Below, piece by piece: positions 22,394 to 32,935 of a DNA stretch of 64,000 nt. Each line of letters opens with the position of its first letter. The first letter of the stretch is position 1. The DNA is taken from positions 62,001 to 126,000 of the forward strand of contig QXCR01000074.1 in assembly GCA_004380135.1 (NCBI GenBank). The letters are read 5' to 3'. The stretch comes from Stemphylium vesicarium (Eukaryota > Ascomycota > Dothideomycetes > Pleosporales > Pleosporaceae). The position numbers and the translations under genes are program-made. The notes beneath the pieces are model-generated. The model ran no database searches, was not told the DNA's origin, and saw only the letters and a list, made by a program, of their open reading frames with translations.

Positions 22394-22856
22394 TTTTCTC
22401 TTCTCGACTGGAAATCATTGCGGCTTCTATGCCGAGCATGTGCTTCCTTAGCCTCTTCACCGGACGGTTACCACAGCATGGGTTTTGGCCCTCTTTGTAG
22501 TTGCTCCGATGTGACTTAAGTCGCACACATAAGGCTGTGCACGCGCGAACTAGTGATATATGGCGGAAATTGGGTAGTACGAATCCAGTCATCTTATTAG
22601 GGTTGCTGTCTGCGTGGTATGCGGGCACCCGTTTGTCAGGGTGAATGAGATTAGCCAATGGTTTTTCCGTGTGGGAGGGGAAGGGGTGGGGAGGTTTCGT
22701 TGATTTAGTGGAGGTGAGAGATGAGCAAACAGTGCATTGTTTGCTGTATAAAAGGGGTGTTGGGAGATTTTTTCAATAGCGGGTAGAGTGAGAGATTCGA
22801 CACTCGCTGCCGTCCTCGACAACTTTACCAGCACATCCCAAGGACACTCCTGCGCG
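22394..22856. promoter_or_regulatory. upstream region of the second membrane glycoprotein
   Basis: This 463-bp gap lies between the two paralogous genes. It probably holds the downstream gene's promoter; a TATA-like TGTATAAAAG lies at about 22744. Confidence 0.45.
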
Positions 22857-24599
22857 ATGTTGCTCTTCGTTCTCCTAAAGCTATTGATCAAGGTCGCTGT
22901 TGCCCAGGAACGCGACCCATACTGTCAAGCGCCAAGTCCTCCATTGCCGCTTCCCGATTGCACAGTATGTTCGCCCAGTGTCTGCACTCACATAGTCAAC
23001 TTGCTAATAAAGAGTAGGATCAATGTCTCATCGGTAGGAACAAGGCCCTGGATGCCAACTGTGCGGATAACCTCGAGGGCTTCTGCCGCCTCGACATTGT
23101 CGCTCTACATTTCAAAGAGTACGGAAAGTGTATTCTAAACGCGTGTCCAAGTAAAGCCGACCGCCAAGGTAAGCTCACCTCATAGCGGAGCCAGTAATTA
23201 GGTAAAATGTAGGCTAATATTGGTGGCAGACTATGTGAATTTGTTCCAGGACGAGTGCGCTAGGGAAAAGCGGCCTTTCAATAATGACAAGGTTCCTGGT
23301 GTGTTCAACTATGAGGATCTGCTCAGTAGGACGCCATCGAGTAGCCCTGCGACGAGTTCTGATTCCGCCTCAAGCGAAGCTACGTCGCGGTCGATTAGCA
23401 CAGCTGGTGATACACCTTTTGTCACGTCGATAAGTCCTGTGACGACTACAGAAGCTGCCATGGAGCCGCCTATAGGCATATCAAGCTCCGAGCCAGACGA
23501 ACCTGCGAAAACATCTCAGCCTCCGCCACCAATAACTTTTAATCCGGTGGCCGCACCTAGTCCTACGAGAGCATCAGACGAGTCGCCATCAGTCATCGAC
23601 AGCCGCCCGCAACCAAGCGACTCATATCATAACGGCTCTAAACCGCAAGAGAGAGACGATGTGACTCCTCATATCCATACCATGGTCGCTACAACAGTCA
23701 ATACTGTACCCAACTCAACCTCTTCGCACGAAGCCGAGCCAGCATTCGGCACCCCAGCCATCGTGGGCACAGCCGCTGGTGGCACAGCAGGCATAGCGCT
23801 CATAATCGGCGCCATATACCTCTTCATGCAGCGGCGCAAACGAAGAGCCTCTCTCGCCTCATCACGAGACATTTGGTCGCCAACACGCAACACGCAAGAC
23901 AAGCCCGAACTCGATGGTTACACGGCATTTGGCCGGTACTCAGATACCAAAGCCGCAACTCCGATACGTCAGCGCTCCAAAGCTGAACTGCATAGCGAGA
24001 ATATCCCTTCACTTCCTGTTCTCCTACCCCAGCAAGATCCATTCAGCAATGTAGAACTCGAAGCAGGAGCAGGACCCGGCTCAACGAATTCACGATACTA
24101 CCATTCAAATCAGCAGCGCCCACAACCCCAACCGCATCATCAGCAGCCTAATAACATGGACTCCTGTTACCCCGACATGCGCTCCTACACCTCACCGACC
24201 ATGACATCCCCCATGTCCCCCGTCTCAGCCACTTCAACAATGCAAGGCTGGCAGCTGACGCCCCTCACTAGCGCCCTTGCTATCACACCCAGTCATGCTG
24301 AGCCTAGTAGTGAGACGGCGCGTAGTCCTGTTGTCTCGGAACTTGAGTCGAAGGGTGCAAGGCCGCTGCGGGCTACAAGGTCGGCGGAGTTGCATGGGGC
24401 GGAGGGGATGGAGGGGTTGAGTGAGCTTGCGAGGGATGAGAGGGTTGCTGGTGGTGGGAGTGGGGCGGTGGAGTTGCATAATGAGTCTGCGAGACCGACG
24501 GAGTTTGGAGAGGGCAAAAGTGTGGGTGCGAAGGAAGGTGCTGTGGAGATGGACGGTGAGGGGTTGCAGAGGCAGGATCGGGTTGGGTGTGGGTACTAA
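22857..24599 (+). CDS. single-pass membrane glycoprotein with CxxxC-type cysteine-rich domain, paralogue of the preceding gene
   Basis: I join three exons: 22857-22964, 23018-23168 and 23230-24599. The introns are 53 and 61 bp, giving 542 aa. The signal peptide is MLLFVLLKLLIKVAVAQ. The ectodomain has the same order as one repeat of the upstream gene: CLIGRNKALDANCADNLEGFC, then KCILNAC, then YVNLFQDECAREKRPF. A Ser/Thr/Pro-rich stalk of roughly 180 residues follows. The transmembrane helix (AIVGTAAGGTAGIALIIGAIYLF) is flanked by MQRRKRRASL. The cytoplasmic tail has about 270 residues with a proline/glutamine tract. The architecture suits a wall-associated sensor or adhesin (inference). The pair probably arose by tandem duplication. 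Confidence 0.8.
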
Positions 24600-25011
24600 G
24601 TCTCCACGGAAGGGGCGGACGGCACGAAAATCTTCTTGCCATATCTTGATCTGGTGGCTTGTAATATTAGGGTCGGAAAAAATACAATGGGACTTGCTTC
24701 TGCTTCCGACGGGTACACGCATGCGCTCATATTCCTTGCAGTACGTGGCATGCAGTCGCCTAGACATCTTGAAACGATTGTATGCCGTTGGTATGAGATG
24801 ACAGCCGTTCTATTGGATGATGAAACGTCGCATGATGGTAAGGAACATTCCTTGCAATGGTACTATGTGTGATGAACACCGCGTAGAACAGAAGATGGAG
24901 ATAATTAAAATAAAAGACGAGAACAAAGATTGAAGGTGGTCTTGGAATCGATTTTGATAATTCACAACAGGATATATCATGCGGTCTCGAATCTATAATT
25001 GTCAAAAGACA
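24600..25011. other. convergent 3' flanks, no gene seen
   Basis: This 412-bp gap lies between two converging genes. No coding signal was found. Confidence 0.4.
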
Positions 25012-26043
25012 TCAACGAGAGCAAAGTTTCGTAACGTGCGTATAAGCAGCCTTTTCATGGCCCGCCTTCAAGCACTTCTCACAACGCTTAATGCCCCCCT
25101 TACACTGCGGACGATTATGCTGGAAGCTCGCACAGCGCGTACAATACTTCGCCACACCAACACCCGGCACAACGCCCGCACTGTAGCTCTCAAGGTCATC
25201 GACGACATCCTGGAGTGAGCGCTCATCACTCACAGGCAGTCTTCCCTTCATAACCATGTGCAGCGCTCCAATTACCGTATAAGCCGCATCATTACTCGCA
25301 GTGTGCCCATCTCTAAACTCAACACCACACTGCTCCATAAGCGGGCCCAGCCCGATTTTATCACCCCTTCCCTGGTACCCTTGCTCGGTGGCAATGGTCT
25401 GCGTATCGATGATCGCAACTACATTACTCAGAGCCGAGGGATCGACACCGAGGTCATCCTGCAGCATTTGCAATTCGTTCTCGACTGCATGCCCAAGAAA
25501 GATAACGGGGCATTTATCTCCAGTTTCTAGACTTCCCCCTTCAACAGGCCAAGCAATAGCGCTAGTCAAGAAATCCTTGACATGCTGCTTCGTAGCAAAG
25601 CGTGTGGTGCCAAAATGGTTCTTCTCGGGGTTTCCGGGGAAGAACTTACGATTGGTATAGTGTGCGTTTTCTAGCAAGCGGATATGGTAGTAGTATATAT
25701 TTCGCAAGATCTCTTCTCCATGGGTACCTGGATTCTGGAGTATTGGTGCCATTTCCTTGCGCGTGAAGGTGTGTAGGCCGTACTCGGTCAAAACACGGGG
25801 TTCGTGTTCGTGCTTCTCGCAGTCCATGGCGATTACGATTGTGTTCTCGGCGAGGGGTGGGGCGGACGCGTTGGGGAGACCGAGGCCGTACTGCAGGATG
25901 GCGGAATCGCTCATGCCGCGGAAGAAGCGACTGACCTTTTCTAAAGGCGTCTCCGGGACGCTGGAAATGGATTGCCCGCTGGGGTTGTGGAGCTCATTGA
26001 TTACGGAGGATGGGGTTGAGGGCCAGGATTGGTTGGAAGACAT
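25012..26043 (-). CDS. Gfd2/YDR514C-like protein with DEDDh exonuclease fold
   Basis: Single-exon gene, 343 aa from the ATG at 26043 (MSSNQSWPSTPSS). The frame is open a further 73 codons upstream, but I prefer the internal start because the extension looks non-coding. The RNase H-like exonuclease motifs are visible: motif I MDCEKHE (about residue 74), motif II FLGHAVENELQML, and motif III with the catalytic His, GHTASNDAAYT. The C-terminus has CTRC...CKGGIKRCEKCLKAGH, which resembles a small zinc ribbon or knuckle. Family members in yeast are linked loosely to mRNA export. The nuclease activity is inferred from fold only. Confidence 0.75.
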   Translation of the reverse strand: MSSNQSWPSTPSSVINELHNPSGQSISSVPETPLEKVSRFFRGMSDSAILQYGLGLPNASAPPLAENTIVIAMDCEKHEHEPRVLTEYGLHTFTRKEMAPILQNPGTHGEEILRNIYYYHIRLLENAHYTNRKFFPGNPEKNHFGTTRFATKQHVKDFLTSAIAWPVEGGSLETGDKCPVIFLGHAVENELQMLQDDLGVDPSALSNVVAIIDTQTIATEQGYQGRGDKIGLGPLMEQCGVEFRDGHTASNDAAYTVIGALHMVMKGRLPVSDERSLQDVVDDLESYSAGVVPGVGVAKYCTRCASFQHNRPQCKGGIKRCEKCLKAGHEKAAYTHVTKLCSR

Positions 26044-26917
26044 CTTGTGAGTTTGAGGTTGGTTGTTTTGTATAGTGTTTTGGAAGGTGTGGTTCAAAAG
26101 GGAATGACTTGAGCTTTTGGTGATCGTTTCGAGTATACTTTTGGAGGATCTATATACGAATGGGAGCGCGTGTCGTCGCGAAATACTTTGTCTGTTCACA
26201 GCGCGGCCTCCGATGTTGCCTGAGCAAAGAATCATTAGTCGCTGAGTTAACACTATGCTCACTCATGCATAATGAAGAAACAGTTTCACAAACCTACCTG
26301 TGGATCTAATTAGTTGGAATGGCTCTCTGTGAAAGTACCAAACCAACGCGCAGCTGAAGCTGAAGCGCGGGACAGCAAGTACTTGGGGCCATGGAGAAGG
26401 TTGAGAGGCTCGATGGGAAGTATTTGGGGACATGGACGTCCTGATCCGCACCGTGTTGCCATGGCTTGGAGGTGAGATTTTGAAAAGAATACCACGGTTC
26501 GCAGGTCTGCTAACCTGAGTCGGACATTTTGGTGAGCGTATGGGGGATGGAGTTCTCGAGTTCTCGCTCGCTGAACATTCCATCCTCCCCAGTACCATGG
26601 TACTGATCAGGTTGCCTCCTTGACATCATTGCATCTTTGCATTTCTCATTTGCCGAAAGCTTTCAGCTTTTCTCCCTTTCTCTTCTCTGCTACCCTAAGC
26701 ATGAAAACCACAAGTCGTAGGTATATATAGCAGTCGCACATACTTGCTGTTTGCTATCGGCCGTTTGGTTCTGAAATGAATGCTTTTGTTCGTGGGTTCT
26801 GAGACTTTGAGATAGCTCGCAATGGATGTGTGCAATGTCTAGCTATCACGGACTCTCATGTCTCTCCCCCCTTCCACAAAGGCTCCATTTCGAAACAATT
26901 AATCCAGTTTTGCAGGA
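26044..26917. other. intergenic, no gene supported
   Basis: This 874-bp gap is upstream of the Gfd2-like gene and downstream of the next minus-strand gene. A minus frame at 26263-26598 has no domain, splice support or good composition. Confidence 0.35.
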
Positions 26918-27691
26918 CTAGAAACCAAACTTCCTGGGCTTTCGGCTACCGAGAAGTCCGGATCTTCGCCTTTCTTTGGTTGTTCCATCCACGCGATGTC
27001 CCGTAGTGACAGTATCTTCGCCCTGAGCAGCTGTACCTGCAGTCTTAAAGCGGCCCAATACGCGATTTATTGGGTCCGGTCTTTTATTGCTCTCACGATG
27101 AGATGGTTCCTTCCTTTCTCGACCTCGCAGATACTTTTGCTCACCAGCTGTGTATTTCTTTTCGCCTACAGTGTCTTTCGTTCTCGTGTTAGCTGACAAT
27201 GAGCTTTGATCCTGCTGTCCCCCAAACGATGGTATCTCTGCAGCTACTCTGCCGGTACGCCAAGTGTAGCTGGAGCCTATGGAGCTCGCTGGCGAATGTG
27301 CGCGTAGGGGGCTTCTATGCCGGCGTTGCTCTGCGATCCGACTGTGAGATGCATTTGTTGGCGGAAGTGTAGTTGCTGCGTCTCTGAAAAGAAATGATGG
27401 TACGATAGAAATGTTCGGACTGCTTGTTGGATAGGAAGCTGCATATCCTGTGGGTTCGGTCTGGGAATTGGAGCTGCGATCAGACGTGGGACAAGGCTGC
27501 TGAATAACCGCGAGCTTTTGCACGCGGGCGTAGTAGTATTCGTCATCTGACTTCTGGTCATCGGCTTGTTGCTCCGGCATATTTTCATCCCTTTTGACGT
27601 GGAAAACTGCAGACTCGAGCTGGTTGGAGGTCAAGGCTTGTTCTCGTGACGCACATTGAGCGCATCCTCCATCACGTATCCGCTGTTCCAT
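26918..27691 (-). CDS. basic disordered hypothetical protein
   Basis: 257-codon single open frame; family not recognised. The N-terminal third has one CxxC (CAQCASR) and an acidic, tyrosine-rich DDEYYYARVQKL. The middle is Ser/Pro-rich low complexity. The C-terminus is Lys/Arg-rich (KERRRSGLLGSRKPRKFGF), like a nuclear localisation signal. The frame is also open some codons upstream of the chosen ATG, so the true start may be earlier or in another exon. Composition supports coding more than length alone would. Confidence 0.5.
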   Translation of the reverse strand: MEQRIRDGGCAQCASREQALTSNQLESAVFHVKRDENMPEQQADDQKSDDEYYYARVQKLAVIQQPCPTSDRSSNSQTEPTGYAASYPTSSPNISIVPSFLFRDAATTLPPTNASHSRIAEQRRHRSPLRAHSPASSIGSSYTWRTGRVAAEIPSFGGQQDQSSLSANTRTKDTVGEKKYTAGEQKYLRGRERKEPSHRESNKRPDPINRVLGRFKTAGTAAQGEDTVTTGHRVDGTTKERRRSGLLGSRKPRKFGF

Positions 27692-28827
27692 TGAAGACGA
27701 AGCAGCTCGCGGGCTGAGGGAACGTGAAGGAAGCTGTTGGGCGAGATACGTAGGCGCGATCGTTCGGAGAGTGAGGGTGGTATGGGCTATTGAATTCTGA
27801 AGCTGGGTTCGAACGTATATGCGCGAAATGTATCGTAGTCATTATAAATGGAGAACACTTGAATGCGCCCAAAGCTGGGTTAGGTTGTTGCGCCCGTGAA
27901 GTTCGAGTCCTGGAAGAAAGTCACATGAGCAGAGCAGTCTGTGCAAGGGTTACTCGGATCCCCAAAGAAGTTCACTAGTTCGGATGCAATGTCGCGAAGA
28001 TGCTCAGATGACTATTTAACATGTGGTAGTCTCTGGTAGCTGAGGCACGCACACTGCACCAACATACACAGATTCCACGAACCTGAAATTTTCCTCGGTT
28101 TTGTGTACGTCTGATGCGAGACGAGAATTAAGGATGGCCAGAAGTTAGGCGTGCTTCTGCGCCAAAATCGGTGGCGATAGTGGATAGGTTGGGGCAAGAA
28201 GAGTAAACGAATGCGAATAACAGGTCGCAGTAAAGCGTTTGCGGCCCCCAAAACTGCAAGGGTGAGTCTAAAATACCCTATGCATACGAAAGATGCCAAA
28301 ATTCACAAACCTGGAACGAACGATAGAGGGCTTGAATGCCGCTATGGCGAGTTTGCGCTTCACATTCGGTGTTCAGTACGACGACAAATCCCAGACAAAG
28401 GGAGAATCTATATTGCGATGAAAGTAGCTCAGCACTCAAATGTGGCCTAAGGTCTTGTGCGATGAGCTGTCCCTAGTGTGTGCGCGAACGAAGCCATGGA
28501 CAGGGAAGAAAGATGAGGTGGCAGACTCAAGCTCCACAAGATGGGGCGGTGTTGATTACGTGATGCGCTAAGTTGAACTCGTCACAAGCTTTGCAAGCTC
28601 ACCCGCCGGACGCCATGTTGCAAACAACCTCGACGGCGCGACCGCGGACTGAACCTTCGCAATATCAATCGCGCAACACATTAGCGCGTCCCGGACGCGT
28701 GTCCTTGCCGTTGCGATCGACCACCTGCGCCTGGCCTAATCACTCTCTCCGTCTTCCCGCCTCCGCGCGACCCCCACGTCTGAAACGCGAGCGGACATTC
28801 TCGCACCCTCTACGAGTAGTGCGAAGC
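27692..28827. other. intergenic, no gene supported
   Basis: This 1.1-kb gap contains short frames on both strands with no splice continuity. The plus frame at 28573-28899 runs into the terminal exon of the GT32 gene, so I take it as chance. Confidence 0.35.
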
Positions 28828-30118
28828 TCAGGGATGATGAGGAGGCTTTGGCGCTCCTGGCTTACTGGCAATCCGCTTTTCTTGCTCTTCCTGAGGTAGC
28901 GTGTCCCACTCAGCTACGTTCTTGTCCTGGTTGAGTGTTAGTATCTATTTTAGTTGTTGAGCGTTCTCATGCTCCACTTACCCATTCTGCTACACAGTCT
29001 CGCTTCCAGTTACACTGCTCTACTTCACCATACATTGGGTGGTTCCTTCGGGGATGGAGAGCTGGCCAGCCCGAGGCATGGTAATGGTGCTTGACCAGCG
29101 CGCCTCTAGAGTCGTGGTTACCCGAGTCAGAGTGCCCTTGACCGGCTGCAAAGGCTTCAACGTTGAGTACAAGAATTCCGTTGACAAGCCTGGACTCCGC
29201 TAGATTGTGGAAAAGATCCCAGGTAACCGGATTTCCGTGGTTCTGTGCCGTCATCTGTTCCAGTACAGCTTTAGTGAACGCTGACGGACCCGTACCACTG
29301 ATAACTTCATTGAAGTCTAGTTGCAGTTGCGGTATCGGGACTTCTTTTTCATCAGACAGCTGATGTAACCAGACTTGTATGTTCTCGATGAGCCTCATCA
29401 TGACCGGAAGCCTGGGCTTGGCAGCGAAGGTCCACTGGCAAAATGACTTGCACTTAGATCCAAGTATCTCATGATCGGCGAATGTTGGTTCATCGATCTC
29501 CACACCGATGATCATGTCGACGTCTGGCTCGTTGTATCGCTCGGGGATAAACCTCTTGATAGGCCGCAGACATTCCACGTCAATGTCTGCGTAAACACCC
29601 CCTTCCGCGTACATGACGAGGTATCGAAGCAGGTCGGCTTTTATTATGGTGATGTTAAGCTCTCGGTAGAGGTCGACGAGGTCCTGTCTGTTGAAACCCT
29701 GCGGGCCGTAATGCCATTCGAGATACTCGTTTGCATTATCATCCGTCAAGACTTCGTATCGGTATTTGGGGTTCTTCTCCGGCCAGGTCTTCGCCGAATT
29801 TGAGTCGCGCTGCTCAAAGCCCAACGGACCGACCTTCCATGTTTGCCAAATCTTTCGGGGTATCAATGCACCTGTCGCTTGTAGCGGCTGCTGGTATTTG
29901 AGCTCGCGCTTATATCTGCTCGCAGCTCGGATAGGTGTGGTGAAGAACTCAGTATTGGCAAAGAACAAGAAAAGAAAGACAAGAGCGATGTATGCAGGCA
30001 AGACTCTTCGCACTTGGCTTGTGAGCTTGCCTGAGAACTGTGACACTATGGGAGAGTGTGGAGGCATTACAGTATTGAGGTGAAGCTTGGGCGGAGGTGG
30101 CCTTGGTCGTGTGCGCAT
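28828..30118 (-). CDS. GT32 glycosyltransferase (OCH1-like mannosyltransferase family)
   Basis: Golgi type II membrane enzyme that transfers a hexose, probably mannose, from a nucleotide sugar. Exon 1 is 30118-28982 and exon 2 is 28926-28828, with a 55-bp intron (ACTAAC branch). The product is 411 aa from the ATG at 30118; an in-frame ATG 11 codons upstream is possible. The N-terminal anchor is at about residues 40-58 (LPAYIALVFLFLFFANTEF). The family start IPRKIWQTWK follows. The DxD metal/nucleotide-sugar motif lies in YAEGGVYADIDVEC (about residues 178-180). The intron sits near the 3' end and its removal adds a 32-residue polar tail. GT32 contains OCH1 and several other activities, so the exact linkage is not assignable. 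Confidence 0.87.
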
Positions 30119-30711
30119 GCTGGAGTTATTACAGCATTCCGATCCTCCCACTTTGACCCAGCCATCCCCAAGGCCTATGAGGGATCATCTCGATAAAAGC
30201 CCTGGTCCATGAGCCTCCCGCCCGCTGCATAGCTCGGGCACCGCGCCCACCAATCCTCGTTTAGCTTTCATCCTCGGTCGGTATTAGTTCACATGCAGGG
30301 GCGGTCTCGTGAAAAGGACACCAACCCCGCGTGTGCATGTAAAAGCTAGGAATCCACCCCGGAGACTGCGTTATGATGGTCATACCAAGGCGGCTAGGCT
30401 AAAGCTTGTAGACTTAATCCCTGCAAGCCCGTCGGTGACCACGACTCATTGGGTATCTACTCCATGAGAAACCCCGCACGATATCATACCTGTAAGGAAC
30501 AGTCCAATCGGGTGGACAAACAGCATTCAATTCGAGCGCCTTCGTGGTTCAACGTCGTCCGTGCCCGAATCCTGCTCCTGCATGCTACCACCCCGATCAC
30601 CCTCCCTCGAACAACGATTTCAATTTTGATCAGCGCCTCGCTGACCATACCCCAGTATCATCATGCGATGCCTCGGTCGATGTTTGTAGTCGTACAAATC
30701 TTGTGCAAATT
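30119..30711. promoter_or_regulatory. divergent intergenic region between GT32 and acyltransferase genes
   Basis: This 593-bp region separates oppositely transcribed starts, so the two genes may share a bidirectional promoter (inference). No specific element was identified. Confidence 0.45.
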
Positions 30712-32337
30712 ATGCAATTTCCGTACTCGCACATTCCTCGTACCTTTCATCGCAATCTGCGCCCGTGGGCACTTCAAGTACCCAGTGCTGTCCGCTCCCT
30801 TGTTACCGCCCTAACTACCTCTGCTACACCAACGAAGATGCCAGCCAAACATGATGGGCTGTTGGGCCTCGATGGCGTTGAAGATGTCAAACTCTCACCC
30901 TCTGCCTGGAAACCGGTTCGAACAGCACGATGGAGCCTCGACATTGTGCGACCAGAGTTTCTTTCCTTGCGACCAATTTCGAAAAGCAAATCGATTAGAC
31001 CAACCGCATGGCTGGATGGCTTGAGGGGCTTCGCTGCACTCCTGGTATATCTACACCACAACCAGCTGTGGGCTCATGGAGAGCGCGGGAACCAAGTCTT
31101 CGAAAACTCCTACGGCTATCAAGGAAGGCACTACTTTGCGGCTCTGCCTTTCGTGCGCCTCTTCTTTTCCGGTGGTCACTTTGCAGTCGCCGTGTTCTTT
31201 GTCATCTCCGGATACGTACTTTCCCTCAAGAGCTTGCGCATGATACAGGACAGTCATGCAGTGAGCGCTGCGGATACCATTGGCTCTGCCCTCTTCCGCC
31301 GTTGGCTTCGTCTCTACCTACCCGTAATCGTGGTAACCTTCGCCTGGATGTCCATACGGCACTGGAGTGGATTATGGGTTGACATGGTTCCGATGAAGGA
31401 AACATACCGCGAAGATGTCGTCAACTGGTATCGGATGTTCAAAAACTACAGCTTCGTTTTCGCCAACAATATCCAGGAATTCTCAGAACCGTATCATCCG
31501 CATTCATGGTCTATACCCATCGAATTCAAAGGATCTATCATCATCTATACCGCACTCTCTGCGCTTTCTCGGTGCAGAAGGAATGCTCGACTCCTGTGCG
31601 AGGCCACTCTAGTGTTCTACTTCCTCTACATTGTAGACGGCTTTTACGGCGCAATGTTTATGTCTGGAATGCTGCTTTGCGATCTTGAGTTACTGGCCCA
31701 GCAAGACCAACTCCCAAGCATCTTCTCCGCCTTGGCGGGTTTCAAGGAATTAATATTCTTCCACTTGTTTATCCTTTCACTCTATCTCGGTGGCACACCC
31801 TCCTTCGACTCGCCCGACTTCGACCGCGCAGTCCTCCTTGCCAAATCACCAGGTTGGGTCTGGCTTTCCTACCTCAAGCCTCAGGCAGTATTTGATGCCA
31901 AATGGTTTTATCTTTTCTGGGCGGCGTTCCTCGTTGTCGCAGCAGTCCCGCGCTTGCCATGGTTAAAAAGTTTCTTTGAAACGCGCATTTGCCAGTATCT
32001 AGCCCGCGTTTCCTTCGCGCTATATCTAGTGCATGGAATCGTGATCTGGACTCTGGGAGATCGCCTATACGCTACCGTTGGCCTTGCTAGGCCCACTCAC
32101 AAAGAAGGTATACCGGGATGGACGAATAAGTTCCCATTACCTGTGAATGGGCCACTTGGTCTGGAGTTGGCCTTTTGGCTACTACAGCCTATCGTTCTCC
32201 CCGCAACGCTGTATCTGGCCGAGGTTGTAACAAAGCTGGTAGATGAGCCAAGTGTAACATTTTCAAATTGGCTCTACAGGACTCTCCTTCAACAACCAAC
32301 AATGCCGAGGCACCAGCGCAGCCAATCGTCGCGATAG
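30712..32337 (+). CDS. acyltransferase-3 family membrane protein
   Basis: Multi-spanning integral membrane enzyme that O-acylates sugars or other small molecules; the acceptor is unknown. Single exon, 541 aa from the ATG at 30712 (MQFPYSHIPRTFH). A later ATG at 30838 is an alternative start. The family signature is clear: AWLDGLRGFAALLVYLHHNQLW with the catalytic-type HH pair, then FFSGGHFAVAVFFVISGYVLS, then SALFRRWLRLYLPV. The Glu-containing loop HSWSIPIEFKGSIIIY follows. Near the C-terminus comes the helical SFALYLVHGIVIW. About ten hydrophobic segments can be traced. Flanking GT32 and GT8 genes suggest a role in decorating secreted or wall glycans (inference). Confidence 0.88.
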   Translation: MQFPYSHIPRTFHRNLRPWALQVPSAVRSLVTALTTSATPTKMPAKHDGLLGLDGVEDVKLSPSAWKPVRTARWSLDIVRPEFLSLRPISKSKSIRPTAWLDGLRGFAALLVYLHHNQLWAHGERGNQVFENSYGYQGRHYFAALPFVRLFFSGGHFAVAVFFVISGYVLSLKSLRMIQDSHAVSAADTIGSALFRRWLRLYLPVIVVTFAWMSIRHWSGLWVDMVPMKETYREDVVNWYRMFKNYSFVFANNIQEFSEPYHPHSWSIPIEFKGSIIIYTALSALSRCRRNARLLCEATLVFYFLYIVDGFYGAMFMSGMLLCDLELLAQQDQLPSIFSALAGFKELIFFHLFILSLYLGGTPSFDSPDFDRAVLLAKSPGWVWLSYLKPQAVFDAKWFYLFWAAFLVVAAVPRLPWLKSFFETRICQYLARVSFALYLVHGIVIWTLGDRLYATVGLARPTHKEGIPGWTNKFPLPVNGPLGLELAFWLLQPIVLPATLYLAEVVTKLVDEPSVTFSNWLYRTLLQQPTMPRHQRSQSSR

Positions 32338-32935
32338 GCGTGCGACGATCTGTATAGCCTAATGTCAACAATAGTAACAGCACTTGTCCTGCGCAAACAA
32401 TCCCTTCCTCACTCGCGATTTTCAATTCCTTGTGATGCGCATGTCATTTTCCCAACAAATTTCGGCTTCATGTGACGCACCCATACACAGGGACAGCCCG
32501 TCTCCCGCCGCACTACTGCAGGTGCTGAGGGATGAGGATGCATTGCAAACCTGGCGCGCCATCTATTGATGTTCTAAAACGGCGTATGCTCCGGCATAAA
32601 CTACCCCATGGGGGCTTCCTCGGCGAAGAACGATGGCCCCTGCTCGGTCGGTGATCATTGCCAATGCGTCGGCAACAGCCGATTACGGCACCAACACCGC
32701 GCTAGCTATCAGGACCCTTGCCCGCAATAATGTCGTGGCGATGATCGATATTCGACTGGACAGGATGACAGCATGTCAAGGCTAACCGCTGCAGTCTCGG
32801 ACGTACCGATGCATGCTCAATTGATCCTCACGGTTTGCTCCGATTAGTACATGTGACAACCAATATTCGCGCAACTAATTGCAACCAAATCAACTTACGA
32901 TTTTGCATGGGCATTACCCTTTTACCCAATTCACC
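32338..32935. promoter_or_regulatory. upstream region of the GT8 gene
   Basis: This 598-bp gap shows no gene and presumably holds the GT8 promoter. Confidence 0.35.

Noticed and set aside
27890..27925. GTTCGAGTCC resembling a tRNA B box
   Set aside because: No matching A box or cloverleaf pairing could be found upstream.
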